Positions 1 to 6,971 of a stretch of 64,000 nt of DNA are shown piece after piece (the stretch's first letter is position 1; each line of letters starts with the position of its first letter). The DNA is from Actinomycetes bacterium. Lineage in GTDB: Bacteria; Actinomycetota; Acidimicrobiia; Acidimicrobiales; JAMCPL01. Location of the stretch: assembly GCA_021841005.1 (NCBI GenBank), contig JAKBVZ010000035.1, positions 1-64,000 of the forward strand, given 5' to 3'. Both the position numbers and the translations under genes were made by a program. The notes below the pieces were generated by a model, which ran no database searches, was not told where the DNA came from, and saw only the letters and a list, made by a program, of their open reading frames with translations.

Positions 1-442
1 GCGCCTTGTGATCTGAGCTTACCTCGTAGGTAATGGACATATAAATATCTTACCACCTGCGACGTTGTTCCTGGTAGATGGCCAGCCATTGGATGGACAA
101 GGACGATGTGACGCGCTACCAGTTGTAGCACGTCCGGTTTGTTGGACAGTTTTCATGCTTACCATGCCGCACCCGCAAGGGTGGCGGCCAGGTAGGCCTC
201 CCTTAGAGTGCAATGTCCCAGCCGCCCTATAAGCCACTGGGTGTTGTAGGACTCCGGCTACTGTGGAATGTGCGCCTAGAATACACCGCATGTGAGTTTT
301 AATCTGGTATTCTACAGATATGAACCTGAAACAGTGGGTAGGGAACCAGGGAATTTGCCACCACACCACTTGTTATTGGTTCCACGCTGGTAACGTGAAC
401 CTCCCCGCCCTTACGGACGGGGTTTCCGGGACGTGATAAGCC
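1..442. other. Intergenic / no supported gene at left edge
   Basis: No ORF here resembles a known protein. The two minus-strand ORFs in the track (19-369 and 373-828) look like chance frames, and the second lies across the methyltransferase gene. The only structure seen is a small hairpin at 403-422 (CCCCG, 10-nt loop, CGGGG), just upstream of the methyltransferase. It resembles the hairpins often found near IS200/IS605 right ends, but no transposase is present. Confidence 0.5.
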
Positions 443-1159
443 ATGAAAACTTGTCGTTGCAGTAGCTGTTTGGAAAGCGCCTCAAAGAGGCATGTCGATG
501 GTGGCTCACTCCACCCACAAACCTTACAAGCCACCGGAGGTGCTACGGATCTCAATCTGGCGAACTTAGGAAGAAAGCCGTTCCAAACCGTGTTGGCAGA
601 TCCTCCATGGAGATTCCAGAACAGGACAGGAAAAGTCGCACCAGAGCACAAGCGTCTGAGTCGATACGATACGATGACGTGGAAGGACATTGCAGCTCTA
701 CCGGTAGCTGACCTAACGGCGAAGGAAGCGCACTTGTACCTGTGGGTCCCCAATGCCCTTCTTGACGAAGGATTAAAAGTCCTTGAAGCATGGGGATTCA
801 CGTACAAGTCCAATCTGGTCTGGTACAAAATACGAAAGGACGGTGGCCCCGACGGTCGAGGGGTTGGCTTCTACTTTCGCAATGTCACTGAGCTCATTCT
901 GTTTGGAGTGAAGGGGAATATGCGTACACTTCCACCCGGTCGATCTCAGGTGAATCTGCTCGCCACCCGCAAGCGGGAACACTCACGGAAGCCGGACGAG
1001 ATATATCCGTTGATTGAGAGCTGTTCTCCTGGGCCATTTCTGGAAATGTTTGCTCGTTACCCGCACCCAGGTTGGGTGGTCTGGGGAAACGAGGCGTCAT
1101 CTGATGTGGCGCCTCGAGGTCGTCAATATAAGGGATACGGCGGCGGCACGGCTAACTAA
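443..1159 (+). CDS. MT-A70 family DNA N6-adenine methyltransferase
   Basis: This 238-residue protein is predicted to methylate adenine N6 in DNA, using SAM. The MT-A70/MunI-type catalytic motif DPPW lies at residues 53-56 (LADPPWRF). It is followed by the family features YDTM...DIAALPV, HLYLWVPN, WGFTYKSNLVWYK, ELILFGVKG and a C-terminal KPDEIYPLIE...LEMFAR...GWVVWGNE block, so the domain is complete. The first 45 residues are poorly conserved and cysteine-rich (CRCSSC), and the real start could be further in. It converges with the next gene, a BglII-type endonuclease, with stop codons overlapping by 4 bp. This is the arrangement expected of a type II restriction-modification pair. MT-A70 enzymes also occur as orphan or phage methylases, but the partner makes restriction-modification the best reading. 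Confidence 0.9.
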   Translation: MKTCRCSSCLESASKRHVDGGSLHPQTLQATGGATDLNLANLGRKPFQTVLADPPWRFQNRTGKVAPEHKRLSRYDTMTWKDIAALPVADLTAKEAHLYLWVPNALLDEGLKVLEAWGFTYKSNLVWYKIRKDGGPDGRGVGFYFRNVTELILFGVKGNMRTLPPGRSQVNLLATRKREHSRKPDEIYPLIESCSPGPFLEMFARYPHPGWVVWGNEASSDVAPRGRQYKGYGGGTAN

Positions 1160-1812
1160 TGCGGCGTGTAGCACTTCGAGGAGATTGCCACTGCCAAAAT
1201 CGGACAGCCGCCGCCATCGCCCCGAGTCAGTCGAGGCTGCAACTTTTCGAGATTTGTGGTTGTTGTCGTGCTGAACTTCGACGTCGAAGGGTCCAGGCTC
1301 AGTGCTAACTGCCGCATATCGTCCTGAGTCCGGGTGATAATGACTCCGGCATCGATGACTCCGGCGTCGTACATGGCCCGATATGCACCGATGTCCCGGT
1401 CAAGATTTCCGTCTTTAGCGTTCCATTCGACGTCCAGCGCAACCCGTCCCTTGAGGTTGTCCACCTTGTAGCCCCGATTGTTCACCTCGGTGGCTTGTAC
1501 GTTAGCCCGACCGCCGGTAGGCCAAGACGAGACAGTGACCGTGAGCTTGATGCTTGTATCAACCCGTCCCTCTCGCCAGCCTTTCTGTCTAAATGCGCTG
1601 TCAATGCGTTCAGCGAGGAGCGACTTGTTTCCCCCTGCCCCCAAGATGTCATCAGGGCGAAGTTGGATGTCCGAGAGCACCTCGACAATCTCTTGCCACT
1701 CGTCGGGCGCTATTGAGGCAAGAACGCCGGCAGCATTGCGTACCTCTCGAATCTCGAAACGTTGCACGACCTCCGACGGTAGAAACCGCCGAAAGCTCTG
1801 AGTCAGGTCCAT
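1156..1812 (-). CDS. BglII/BstYI-family type II restriction endonuclease
   Basis: This 218-residue protein is predicted to cut double-stranded DNA as the partner of the convergent MT-A70 methyltransferase. The core segment around residues 124-157 (VALDVEWNAKDGNLDRDIGA, then YDAGVIDAGVIITR) matches the catalytic core of the RE_BglII family, with the acidic pair D-x-E-W-N and a following K-D and D-R-D. Family members recognise palindromes containing GATC (BglII AGATCT, BstYI RGATCY), but the specificity here cannot be read from the sequence. The N-terminal half is a helical region typical of the family. There is no controller (C) gene. The tail after the core (TTTTTTNLEK...) is low in complexity. 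Family membership rests on my recognition of the core motif. Confidence 0.75.
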   Translation of the reverse strand: MDLTQSFRRFLPSEVVQRFEIREVRNAAGVLASIAPDEWQEIVEVLSDIQLRPDDILGAGGNKSLLAERIDSAFRQKGWREGRVDTSIKLTVTVSSWPTGGRANVQATEVNNRGYKVDNLKGRVALDVEWNAKDGNLDRDIGAYRAMYDAGVIDAGVIITRTQDDMRQLALSLDPSTSKFSTTTTTNLEKLQPRLTRGDGGGCPILAVAISSKCYTPH

Positions 1813-2211
1813 CGGTTGCCGATAGCGGCAAGGTGCTCAGCCAGTCCCTGATAGTTCCTCACAGTTGTGTGCCAAAGGTTGTGCGATCCAGTTTCAACAG
1901 CCAAGTTATCATCATATTGTCGTAACCACTCAGATATTTATCATAGCACGAGCCCGAGATGCCTATCCGCTGAGCCTCTAACCTGTCGTTTTTCTTCTCT
2001 GCACCACCTTCTGTTTCAGTGTTGATGCGCCAACAAGGGCTCGACTTCGGGCTGGTGTCGAGGAAGCGAGGGAGTGAGGAAGTGGGCCTATTCATTCAGT
2101 CGTTGGATATAACCACTTGTCCCGCCATTCCGGCACCCGCACTGCAGGCGCCTTCACTGTGATGTCTTAATCCCGCCAGTAACTTGCGTCCCCGGGTGGT
2201 ACGCTGTCTGG
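1813..2211. other. Intergenic, no supported gene
   Basis: About 400 bp separate the endonuclease start from the DNA-repair operon. It is more A+T-rich than its flanks around 1870-2000 and holds only short ORFs without recognisable similarity. Promoters for the divergent endonuclease and repair genes must lie here, but no clear -35/-10 pair stood out. Confidence 0.4.
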
Positions 2212-2883
2212 GTGCACAATGACTTCGAACGCTGCTATCGGGCAGTGCAGTCCAAAGACGCTCGCTTCGACGGCTGGTTTGTGACAGCGGTCTTAACCAC
2301 CAGGATCTACTGCCGGCCCAGTTGCCCGGCCCGCTCGCCTCTGGCCCGCAATGTCGCGTTCTACCCGACTGCCGCGGCGGCCCAGCATGCCGGGTTCCGG
2401 GCATGTAAGCGCTGCCGCCCCGATGCCTTGCCCGGCTCTCCGGAGTGGGACATGCGCCAGGATGTGGTTGCCCGGGCGATGCGGCTCATCGCAGATGGCA
2501 CCGTCGACCGGGAGGGTGTCTGTGGTCTGGCATCCCGCCTCGGCTACAGCGCCCGCCAGCTGGAACGCCACCTCAAAGCCGAAGTCGGCGTCGGTGCCGA
2601 CAGGGAGCGCACCCGGCAGCAACTGGCCGGGCTCGGTGGCATCGGGCCATGGACGACCGAGGTGATCGCCATGCGTGCGCTCGGGGACCCCGACGCTTTC
2701 CCGGCTACGGACATGGGCGTGGTGAAGGGCGCCGCCGTGCTCGGCCTGCCCGCCACCCCAGCTGCCCTCATCACCCACAGCCGGCGGTGGCAGCCGTGGC
2801 GGTCCTACGCAGTCCAGTACCTGTGGGCCACCCAGGACCATCCGATCAACCACTGGACTGCAAAGGAACCACCATGTCCCTGA
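2212..2883 (+). CDS. Ada/AlkA fusion protein with large internal deletion
   Basis: The full-length family is Ada zinc domain, AraC-type DNA-binding domain and AlkA 3-methyladenine glycosylase, usually about 480 residues. This ORF is 223. The N-terminal Ada domain is intact: [11 protein letters not shown] with the methyl-acceptor/zinc cysteines, then CKRCRPD. The first AraC helix-turn-helix follows ([16 protein letters not shown]). Just after KAEVGVGAD the sequence jumps to [20 protein letters not shown], the helix-hairpin-helix of AlkA, and continues through the catalytic-Asp region (DAFPATDMG) to a normal C-terminus. The second AraC helix-turn-helix and the AlkA N-terminal and early catalytic regions are missing, yet the frame is open. 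It starts with GTG and overlaps ogt by 10 bp. It is either a degraded glycosylase or a reduced sensor protein. Confidence 0.8.
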   Translation: MHNDFERCYRAVQSKDARFDGWFVTAVLTTRIYCRPSCPARSPLARNVAFYPTAAAAQHAGFRACKRCRPDALPGSPEWDMRQDVVARAMRLIADGTVDREGVCGLASRLGYSARQLERHLKAEVGVGADRERTRQQLAGLGGIGPWTTEVIAMRALGDPDAFPATDMGVVKGAAVLGLPATPAALITHSRRWQPWRSYAVQYLWATQDHPINHWTAKEPPCP

Positions 2884-3365
2884 CCCGCTATCGCAACATC
2901 GACAGCCCCGTCGGACTGCTCACCTTGGCCGGGCAGGATGACCGTCTCACCCACCTGGTGATGGAAACTACGGCCCACCCACCTTCTGAGCGCAACCATT
3001 GGGTGGAAGACGCGACAGCGTTCCCCGATGTTATCGCCCAGCTCCATGACTACTTCGCCGGTAAGCGCACCGGCTTCGACGTCGCTCTGTGTCCAGCCGG
3101 CACCAGCTTTCAGCAACGGGTGTGGGACGCGTTGTGCGAGATCCCCTACGGGGAGACCCGCTCGTATGGTGAGATCGCCCGCCGTATCGGCCAACCGGGG
3201 GCAGCGCGGGCCGTCGGGCTCGCGAACGCACGCAACCCGATTGCCGTCATCATCCCCTGTCATCGGGTCGTCGGGGCGAACGGCGCCCTCACCGGCTATG
3301 CCGGAGGGCTCGAGACCAAGCGCGTCCTGCTCGACTTGGAGCAGACCCGCCAACCCGGGCCGTGA
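2874..3365 (+). CDS. ogt: Methylated-DNA--protein-cysteine methyltransferase
   Basis: This 163-residue protein removes alkyl groups from O6 of guanine by transferring them to its own cysteine, and is a suicide repair protein. The active-site motif IPCHRVV is present. The helix-turn-helix region ([18 protein letters not shown], then [22 protein letters not shown]) and the C-terminal [16 protein letters not shown] complete the family signature. The ORF track extends this frame to 2445, but the protein homologous to Ogt begins at the ATG at 2874. That start lies inside the end of the Ada/AlkA gene, giving a 10-bp overlap and probable translational coupling. An ada/alkA-ogt operon is common in actinobacteria. 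Confidence 0.95.
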   Translation: MSLTRYRNIDSPVGLLTLAGQDDRLTHLVMETTAHPPSERNHWVEDATAFPDVIAQLHDYFAGKRTGFDVALCPAGTSFQQRVWDALCEIPYGETRSYGEIARRIGQPGAARAVGLANARNPIAVIIPCHRVVGANGALTGYAGGLETKRVLLDLEQTRQPGP

Positions 3366-3686
3366 CGCAGGCGACCCGCGCTCAAGGCAACGACCATCGG
3401 CGCTGGCACTAGGAGCCGTGATGCGTAGGCGGTCCGCCACGTCCCATGAGCCGTAGCTTCGGCGAGATGACGGTCACTGGCGAGGGGGCAAGGGGGCAAG
3501 ACCGGTATTCCTGAGCTCCAGCCGACCCGAATGCCACATCGGAATCCGGCCAGCAGGACAACGCACCGAGCCCTACGACGACGCGGTGGTCTCCCTCTCC
3601 GGCGGCTCCCTGGCCCGTCCACTCTGAGCCTCCCCGTGACACGCGGGCAGATGCTCGTCTCGATCCGGCGGCGGGGTACAGTTCAC
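3366..3686. other. Intergenic, no supported gene
   Basis: The region between ogt and the lipoprotein promoter contains only unsupported short ORFs on both strands. No repeat or RNA gene was seen. Confidence 0.4.
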
Positions 3687-3716
3687 TTGACAACATGGCA
3701 CCTGATAAGATACACT
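3687..3716 (+). promoter_or_regulatory. Sigma70-type promoter for the lipoprotein gene
   Basis: A perfect -35 box TTGACA (3687-3692), an 18-bp spacer and a -10-like TACACT (3711-3716) are followed by ACACAGGAAACAG and an ATG at 3735. That leader closely resembles the E. coli lacZ ribosome-binding region. Transcription would start near 3723, giving a short leader. Confidence 0.55.
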
Positions 3717-3734
3717 ATTTTACACAGGAAACAG

Positions 3735-4913
3735 ATGGGCTACAGTAAGTCGGAAGAGATTGCCATGAGTCGACAGCAGACGGAAGGATACAGTTCAGCC
3801 ACCACGGCCAAGGCCAGAAGTGCCCCAGAAGTCGTTGTTGGTAGCTCGACGGCGGGGACTGGGGTTAGCAGCTGCAGTTGGAAACGTGGTATGAGGTTGC
3901 GGCACGCTGGCGTGGTTATCATAATCGGGCTACTCCTTACGGCATGCGGAAGCTCGTCGCCGGGGTCGAGTTCGAATACACGCTCAGTACCCACAACATT
4001 TACGACAAGTAGCACTGGAGCGTTAGACACGTGCCTGGTCGGAACGTGGATCGACCGCGGCGAATCCGATACACTCAGCTACAAAGGAACGCCGCTTATA
4101 ATGGACGGTCTCGCTGGTAAAACGGTGACGTTTTCACCTAGTGGTACCGAGGTGGTCAGCTTCGCACGCGCAACGCCTTTACAGGGGTCAGTCGGCGGTT
4201 CGATCTATACCGTCACCGAGCGTGGGATAATCTCTGCTACTGTCGGCTCGAGCGCAAAGATCCTGTCGTTCTCCAATATCGATTACACGGACTTCACCGA
4301 GACCGCCACCCTGGGTGGGACGGCTACGTCTCCACCTGAACCTCCACCACCCACGCCTGACCGCTACACGTGCAGTTCAACCACGATGTCGCTCTCAGGT
4401 GTCGGCTCCCACTCTACGTTCAGGCGGTCATCTGCACTGGCACCGTCGGTTGCCACCACCACTTCCTCCTCTACTACTAAGCCAGTGCCGGTGGCATCTT
4501 CGCCATCATCAACCGGTGCCTCCGCGATCCCAGATTTATTCGTTTCTACCGCGGCAATCCCGCCCCCTGGCGAACTCTTCGCTTGGCCAAAATTCCCGAC
4601 CACAATTCAGAGGAACGACAACGCTTGGATCTCGGGAATCACCTGGTCGGCAAAGCCCCAGAGCGCCTCGGGTAGCGGCATCCTATACACCGACCTGTCA
4701 TGCAGCGGACCGGCCGCGAGTTGCCCTCCGACCGCCGAAGGCACGATCACGTTCAGTGCGACAATGCCCGAGACCTGCATCGTGGTCTTCACCAATCCCT
4801 CCAGTGGCGCCCAGCAGTCCGAGCAGACCTACGTCTACGACCATCTCCAGTACACCTGGGTAAGCGGCTCTCGAGCTGGTCAAACTTTCCCCTTACCCTC
4901 GCCGTGCACGTAA
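3735..4913 (+). CDS. Putative lipoprotein of unknown function
   Basis: The function is not recognised. From the ATG at 3891 the protein begins MRLRHAGVVIIIGLLLTACG, a textbook lipoprotein signal peptide with lipobox LLTAC, so the mature protein should be lipid-anchored outside the membrane. Two upstream in-frame starts have better ribosome-binding sites: 3735 (AGGAAACAG) and 3765 (GGAAGAG, 7-nt spacing). I give the outermost, although it would leave about 52 residues before the signal. The mature part has a Ser/Thr-rich linker, a domain starting DTCLVGTWIDRGES, a Pro-rich stretch (PPEPPPPTPD), a second Ser/Thr/Val-rich linker and a C-terminal globular region ending FPLPSPCT. A promoter lies immediately upstream and a hairpin downstream, so the gene is probably monocistronic. 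Confidence 0.7.
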   Translation: MGYSKSEEIAMSRQQTEGYSSATTAKARSAPEVVVGSSTAGTGVSSCSWKRGMRLRHAGVVIIIGLLLTACGSSSPGSSSNTRSVPTTFTTSSTGALDTCLVGTWIDRGESDTLSYKGTPLIMDGLAGKTVTFSPSGTEVVSFARATPLQGSVGGSIYTVTERGIISATVGSSAKILSFSNIDYTDFTETATLGGTATSPPEPPPPTPDRYTCSSTTMSLSGVGSHSTFRRSSALAPSVATTTSSSTTKPVPVASSPSSTGASAIPDLFVSTAAIPPPGELFAWPKFPTTIQRNDNAWISGITWSAKPQSASGSGILYTDLSCSGPAASCPPTAEGTITFSATMPETCIVVFTNPSSGAQQSEQTYVYDHLQYTWVSGSRAGQTFPLPSPCT

Positions 4914-4930
4914 ACTACCTTCTACCTGAA

Positions 4931-4948
4931 GGCGAAAGCACCTTCGCC
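4931..4948 (+). terminator. Stem-loop after the lipoprotein gene
   Basis: GGCGAA and TTCGCC form a perfect 6-bp stem around a 6-nt loop, 17 nt after the lipoprotein stop codon. There is no U-tract (A residues follow), so it is only a possible terminator or mRNA-stabilising end. Confidence 0.35.
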
Positions 4949-5114
4949 AAAAAACGATAGGAATGACCGGCAAATTACGCAGGAATAGTCACTATTGTCG
5001 CGGTTGCAGGTGCTTACACCCCCACGGAACGCGAAGAGCCCCTTATGTTAGGTATGCCACGCCGTGGAGGCAGCACACATGCCGATGTGGAGATCAGCCG
5101 ACTTGCCGATGTGC

Positions 5115-5208
5115 TGATTAGAGGATTAGGCGATTAGGCACATTTTCGATTAGTCGATTAGTCGATTAGTCGATTAGTCAATTAGTCAATTAGTCGATTA
5201 GTCGATTT
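5115..5208. repeat. Array of 8-bp repeats (CGATTAGT) upstream of the TA module
   Basis: Seven full 8-bp units lie at 5147-5202 (five CGATTAGT, two CAATTAGT). Degenerate units extend in the same 8-bp register from 5115 (TGATTAGA, GGATTAGG, CGATTAGG, then a non-matching CACATTTT) and end in CGATTTGG. The array stops 14 bp before the GTG of the antitoxin gene, directly upstream of its GAGG ribosome-binding site. It therefore overlaps the probable promoter. Eight base pairs is not a codon multiple, so it is not coding. Confidence 0.85.
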
Positions 5209-5222
5209 GGCGAGGTGCTATA

Positions 5223-5504
5223 GTGGAATGCATGAGAACACTTACTCTGAACGAAGATGGGCGGATGACACTGCCTGCACCTATCCGTCACGCACTCGGC
5301 CTCGAGGGGGAGACCGAGATGGAGGTCGAGATCGACACCGATCATGATGCGATTATTCTTCGTCCAGCCGTTGTATTGCGGCGCGAAGACGCGTGGGCCT
5401 ACACGCCGGAGCACCGCGCACTGCTTGAACGTGCTCACGGCGACTCGCGAGCGGGCAGGGTCCGAAGTCTTTCCGAGGATGATCTTCGCTTGGCTGGTAC
5501 ATGA
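5223..5504 (+). CDS. AbrB/SpoVT-type antitoxin
   Basis: This 93-residue protein has an N-terminal swapped-hairpin AbrB domain (TLTLNEDGRMTLPAPIRHAL, then EVEIDTDHDAIILRP). That domain binds DNA as a dimer. A C-terminal tail with charged, probably flexible sequence (RAHGDSRAGRVRSLSEDDLR) is the usual toxin-neutralising part. The GTG start at 5223 has GAGG 7 nt upstream; an ATG at 5232 is possible. Its stop is 3 bp before the toxin start, so the two genes form an operon. AbrB-type antitoxins usually repress their own promoter, and the 8-bp array just upstream is the obvious candidate operator. Confidence 0.85.
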   Translation: MECMRTLTLNEDGRMTLPAPIRHALGLEGETEMEVEIDTDHDAIILRPAVVLRREDAWAYTPEHRALLERAHGDSRAGRVRSLSEDDLRLAGT

Positions 5505-5507
5505 TCG

Positions 5508-5783
5508 GTGGCCGCAAAGTATCGGTCACTTGATTTTACAGAGACCTTTCTCGAGACCTTTGCTTCCATGAACTTCTCCAAGAATGAACGTTCGGCCGTA
5601 CTCAAGGCGCTAAGGCTGATCGACGAGAACGAACAGCATCCTTCGCTTCGAGTCCACAAGCTGGCGGGAGACAGGGAAGGCTCTTGGTCGGCATCAGCAA
5701 GTCGAAGCATCCGGCTGACTTTCGAGCGGCTGGATGGCGGTCGTAGGAGAATGCTTACCTGCTCGAAGCATTATGACCGGTGA
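5508..5783 (+). CDS. RelE/ParE-superfamily toxin
   Basis: This 91-residue protein is predicted to be a ribosome-dependent mRNA interferase or gyrase-type toxin of the RelE/ParE fold. The C-terminal block HKLAGDREGSWSASASRSIR, LTFER, TCSKHYDR matches the YafQ/HigB-like pattern (HKL-G-WS-I-R-F and a terminal histidine-containing strand). The GTG start lies 3 bp after the antitoxin stop, giving tight coupling. Antitoxin-first order is typical of type II modules. The subfamily and target cannot be decided from the sequence. The short ORF that follows (5780-6031, overlapping by GTGA) is not convincingly coding. Confidence 0.8.
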   Translation: MAAKYRSLDFTETFLETFASMNFSKNERSAVLKALRLIDENEQHPSLRVHKLAGDREGSWSASASRSIRLTFERLDGGRRRMLTCSKHYDR

Positions 5784-6058
5784 CCAATCCCAGCCAGGCA
5801 GGAAACAATCTGGCTCCTGCGTTCGGTGTTCAACGATGTTCATGCTCCCATTTTCCCGGGGGAGCTAATACATTTGGCAAACTACGTAGTGCCAAACTAC
5901 GTAGTGCCATACTTTTGCAGATGAGTACCTTGACGGCTCAGGTGACCGGTATAGAAAACATTCCGAGCAGCGCAACTGCGTCTGTCGGCAACGTCACTGC
6001 AACTGGCGTTCGGAGCATCGCTTGGCCATAAAAGTACCGGAGTAGTACAATAAGTTCC
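5784..6058. other. Intergenic with twin palindrome (operator-like)
   Basis: Two tandem 15-bp copies of CAAACTACGTAGTGC occupy 5878-5907. Each contains the perfect 10-bp palindrome ACTACGTAGT (5881-5890 and 5896-5905), so two dyads sit 15 bp apart. This looks like a regulator-binding site ahead of the B12-domain operon. No gene was accepted here. Confidence 0.5.
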
Positions 6059-6217
6059 ATGAGGAAAAGTGAGGACATGCAGGCTCGAGACTTTCAGGGT
6101 GAGGACTTTCAGGGTGAGGACATGCAGGCTCGAGACTTTCAGGGTGATCCCGTCAAGCGGCTGCAGTCGCGATTTAGGTGGGCGCGGCGGCGCTGCGGCA
6201 GGAGCTTTCCAAGATGA
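6059..6217 (+). CDS. Small pentapeptide-repeat ORF
   Basis: This 52-codon ORF is absent from the ORF track because of its length. The translation starts MRKSEDMQARDFQGEDFQGE and holds five consecutive units of pentapeptide-repeat type (EDMQA, RDFQG, EDFQG, EDMQA, RDFQG; pattern x-D-[FM]-x-[GA]). A basic tail (RFRWARRRCGR) follows. The TGA at 6215-6217 overlaps the ATG of the next gene (ATGA), which suggests translational coupling. No good ribosome-binding site is seen. Pentapeptide proteins form a right-handed beta-helix but normally need many more repeats, so this may be a leader peptide, a relic or chance. The underlying DNA is a 45-bp period repeat. Confidence 0.4.
   Translation: MRKSEDMQARDFQGEDFQGEDMQARDFQGDPVKRLQSRFRWARRRCGRSFPR
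6071..6145 (+). repeat. Tandem repeat, 45-bp period with 15-bp subunits
   Basis: GAGGACATGCAGGCTCGAGA followed by CTTTCAGGGT occurs at 6071-6100 and again at 6116-6145. A 15-bp GAGGACTTTCAGGGT unit lies between them. All units are multiples of 15 bp and read as pentapeptides in the 6059 frame. Confidence 0.9.
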
Positions 6218-6633
6218 TCCGTCACTACAGGGTTGTCATAGCAAAACCGGGCCTGGATGGGCATGATCGTGGAGCAAAAGTGATTGCGAGGGCGCTCAGG
6301 GACTCGGGCTTCGAGGTGATCTACACCGGCTTGCATCAGACGCCCGAGCAGGTCGTCCAGGCTGTGCTCCAGGAGGACGCAGATGCACTTGGCCTGTCAT
6401 TGCTGTCAGGCGCTCATATGACCATAGTGCCGAAGGTGCTGAAGGGCCTTGCTGATAATGGCATTGACGACATAGTCGTGATGGTTGGCGGCATAATACC
6501 CGATGCAGATATAGAGAAACTGTCGGTGGCGGGAGTTGCCAGGGTGTTCACTCCTGGAGCGACGCTCCAGGGAGTGGCGGGATGGCTGGAGCAGGCGCTC
6601 GATGAGCGCGAGAAGGCCAGGGTCGTCAGCTGA
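6214..6633 (+). CDS. Cobalamin-binding protein, methylmalonyl-CoA mutase small-domain type
   Basis: This 139-residue stand-alone B12-binding domain is the C-terminal part of acyl-CoA mutases. The cobalamin motif D-x-H-x-x-G is seen in AKPGLDGHDRGAKVIARALR, followed by EVIYTGLHQTPEQ, ALGLSLLSGAHM, VMVGGIIPDADI and RVFTPGA. As a separate chain it would pair with a mutase large subunit encoded elsewhere, for methylmalonyl-CoA or a related acyl-CoA rearrangement. I place the start at the ATG at 6214, which has AGGAG upstream and overlaps the preceding small ORF as ATGA. The GTG at 6178 in the ORF track would add 12 unconserved residues and directly follows a stop. Location next to sucCD fits a propionate-to-succinyl-CoA route. 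Confidence 0.88.
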   Translation: MIRHYRVVIAKPGLDGHDRGAKVIARALRDSGFEVIYTGLHQTPEQVVQAVLQEDADALGLSLLSGAHMTIVPKVLKGLADNGIDDIVVMVGGIIPDADIEKLSVAGVARVFTPGATLQGVAGWLEQALDEREKARVVS

Positions 6634-6971
6634 CCACGGTCCAGTCAAGCGCAAGCCGCTGCGGCAACCATAGGCAACCATAGGGGGATGTCGGCAGGCG
6701 GCGTGATGACTGTGATGACTACCGTTCCGTAACACTTACAACAGAGTAACCGTTACGGTCTGTAGCTCCTCGAGCGGAGAGGTGCTGGCTATCTCTGACC
6801 CGGCGTTGGCTGACGGACGACCCTGCGGGCGTGCCAGGAAAGGTACTTGGAGTACCCAGTTTGCACCTCCGGTACTCAAGGGACAAGGATGGATGAGTAC
6901 GTTAGCAAACGGGCAGGCCGACAAATGGAAAGGTCAGCGAGCACGAAGACAAAAGAGCATTAGGAGCAGAC
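6634..6971. other. Intergenic upstream of sucC
   Basis: No gene is supported. A short repeat (GGCAACCATA twice near 6662-6685) and an inverted repeat GGTACT-TGG-AGTACC (6842-6856) are visible. The latter could be an operator for sucCD. No clear promoter boxes stood out. Confidence 0.4.

Noticed and set aside
403-422. IS200/IS605 right-end hairpin relic
   Set aside because: The stem is only 5 bp and no TnpA/TnpB remnant, left end or target motif was found; it could be any small hairpin.
1859-2404. Minus-strand ORFs between the restriction genes and the Ada/AlkA gene
   Set aside because: They have no family resemblance and lie partly antisense to the repair gene.
4931-4948. Strong rho-independent terminator after the lipoprotein gene
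   Set aside because: The stem is short and followed by A residues, not T; kept only as a weak hairpin.
5780-6031. Third gene of the toxin-antitoxin operon (83 aa, GTGA overlap with the toxin)
   Set aside because: The translation has no recognisable domain and spans the palindrome repeat; the overlap alone is weak evidence.
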